NCBI GenBank assembly: GCA_903915485.1 | Contig: CAIWTC010000071.1 | Span: 1-6,622 of the forward strand | DNA from: an uncultured Ignavibacteriales bacterium | GTDB lineage: Bacteria; Bacteroidota; Ignavibacteria; Ignavibacteriales; Ignavibacteriaceae | Reading direction: 5' to 3' | DNA: 6,622 nucleotides | Shown: piece after piece, positions 6,588-6,622 of the stretch | Layout of the letters: each line of letters opens with the position of its first letter | Numbering within the stretch: the stretch's first letter is position 1 | Notes under the pieces: generated by a model | Database searches by the model: none | What the model was told of the DNA's origin: nothing | What the model saw: the letters and a program-made list of their open reading frames with translations, nothing else | Position numbers and translations under genes: made by a program

Positions 6588-6608
6588 ATATTTTAATTAT
6601 TAAAATAT
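6588..6608. repeat. A/T-only 9-bp inverted repeat upstream of the first glycosyltransferase gene
   Basis: ATATTTTAA (6588-6596) and TTAAAATAT (6600-6608) are perfect inverted copies around a 3-nt spacer, 12 nt before the ATG of the DPM1-like gene. In such AT-rich sequence this can arise by chance. It may belong to a promoter or operator region, but the window ends 14 nt later and no convincing promoter boxes can be assigned. Confidence 0.35.
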
Positions 6609-6622
6609 TAATTGTAATGCCC

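Noticed and set aside
6576..6622. Bacteroidota-type promoter (TTTG / TAnnTTTG) upstream of the DPM1-like gene
   Set aside because: The 47 nt available are almost entirely A/T and many loose matches exist; no pair with proper spacing can be picked out.

Overview
The window is 6.6 kb of AT-rich DNA (GC roughly in the upper thirties by eye). It carries seven genes, all on the minus strand and tightly packed. Gene order in the direction of transcription (high to low coordinates) is: a polyprenol-phosphate-mannose-synthase-like GT2; a 656-residue fusion of a second GT2 with a phosphoglycosyltransferase-like membrane module; accA; a hot-dog acyl-CoA thioesterase; nadC; a Wzx-like flippase; and the first 50 codons of dut. 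Spacers are 7, 4, 4, -8 (overlap), 18 and 34 nt, so this looks like one operon or part of one. Weak or absent Shine-Dalgarno sequences at most starts, the AT richness and the protein style suggest a member of the Bacteroidota/Chlorobiota/Ignavibacteriota group. An Ignavibacteria-like organism is my best guess, but this is inference from style and not a database result.

Region by region: 5853-6575 and 3875-5845 hold two glycosyltransferases that probably act on lipid-linked or surface glycans. 2920-3870, 2505-2915 and 1658-2512 hold a block of central metabolism: malonyl-CoA formation (AccA), acyl-CoA hydrolysis (thioesterase) and NAD synthesis (NadC). 185-1639 returns to surface glycans with a 14-helix flippase. 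1-150 starts dUTPase. There are no tRNAs, rRNAs, mobile elements or CRISPR arrays, and no gene-free stretch over 50 nt.

The three glycan genes could form one pathway: a lipid-phosphate sugar donor (DPM1-like), sugar transfer at the membrane (fusion protein) and translocation of the lipid-linked product (flippase). The metabolic genes share the transcription unit but have no obvious biochemical link to it, beyond AccA and the thioesterase both handling acyl-CoA.

The most unusual item is the C-terminal part of the fusion protein. It is clearly related to the bacterial sugar transferase (monotopic phosphoglycosyltransferase) family, but it lacks about 50 residues of the catalytic core and the catalytic Asp-Glu pair, while the last 70 residues remain well conserved. 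It looks like a pseudo-phosphoglycosyltransferase joined to an apparently intact GT2.
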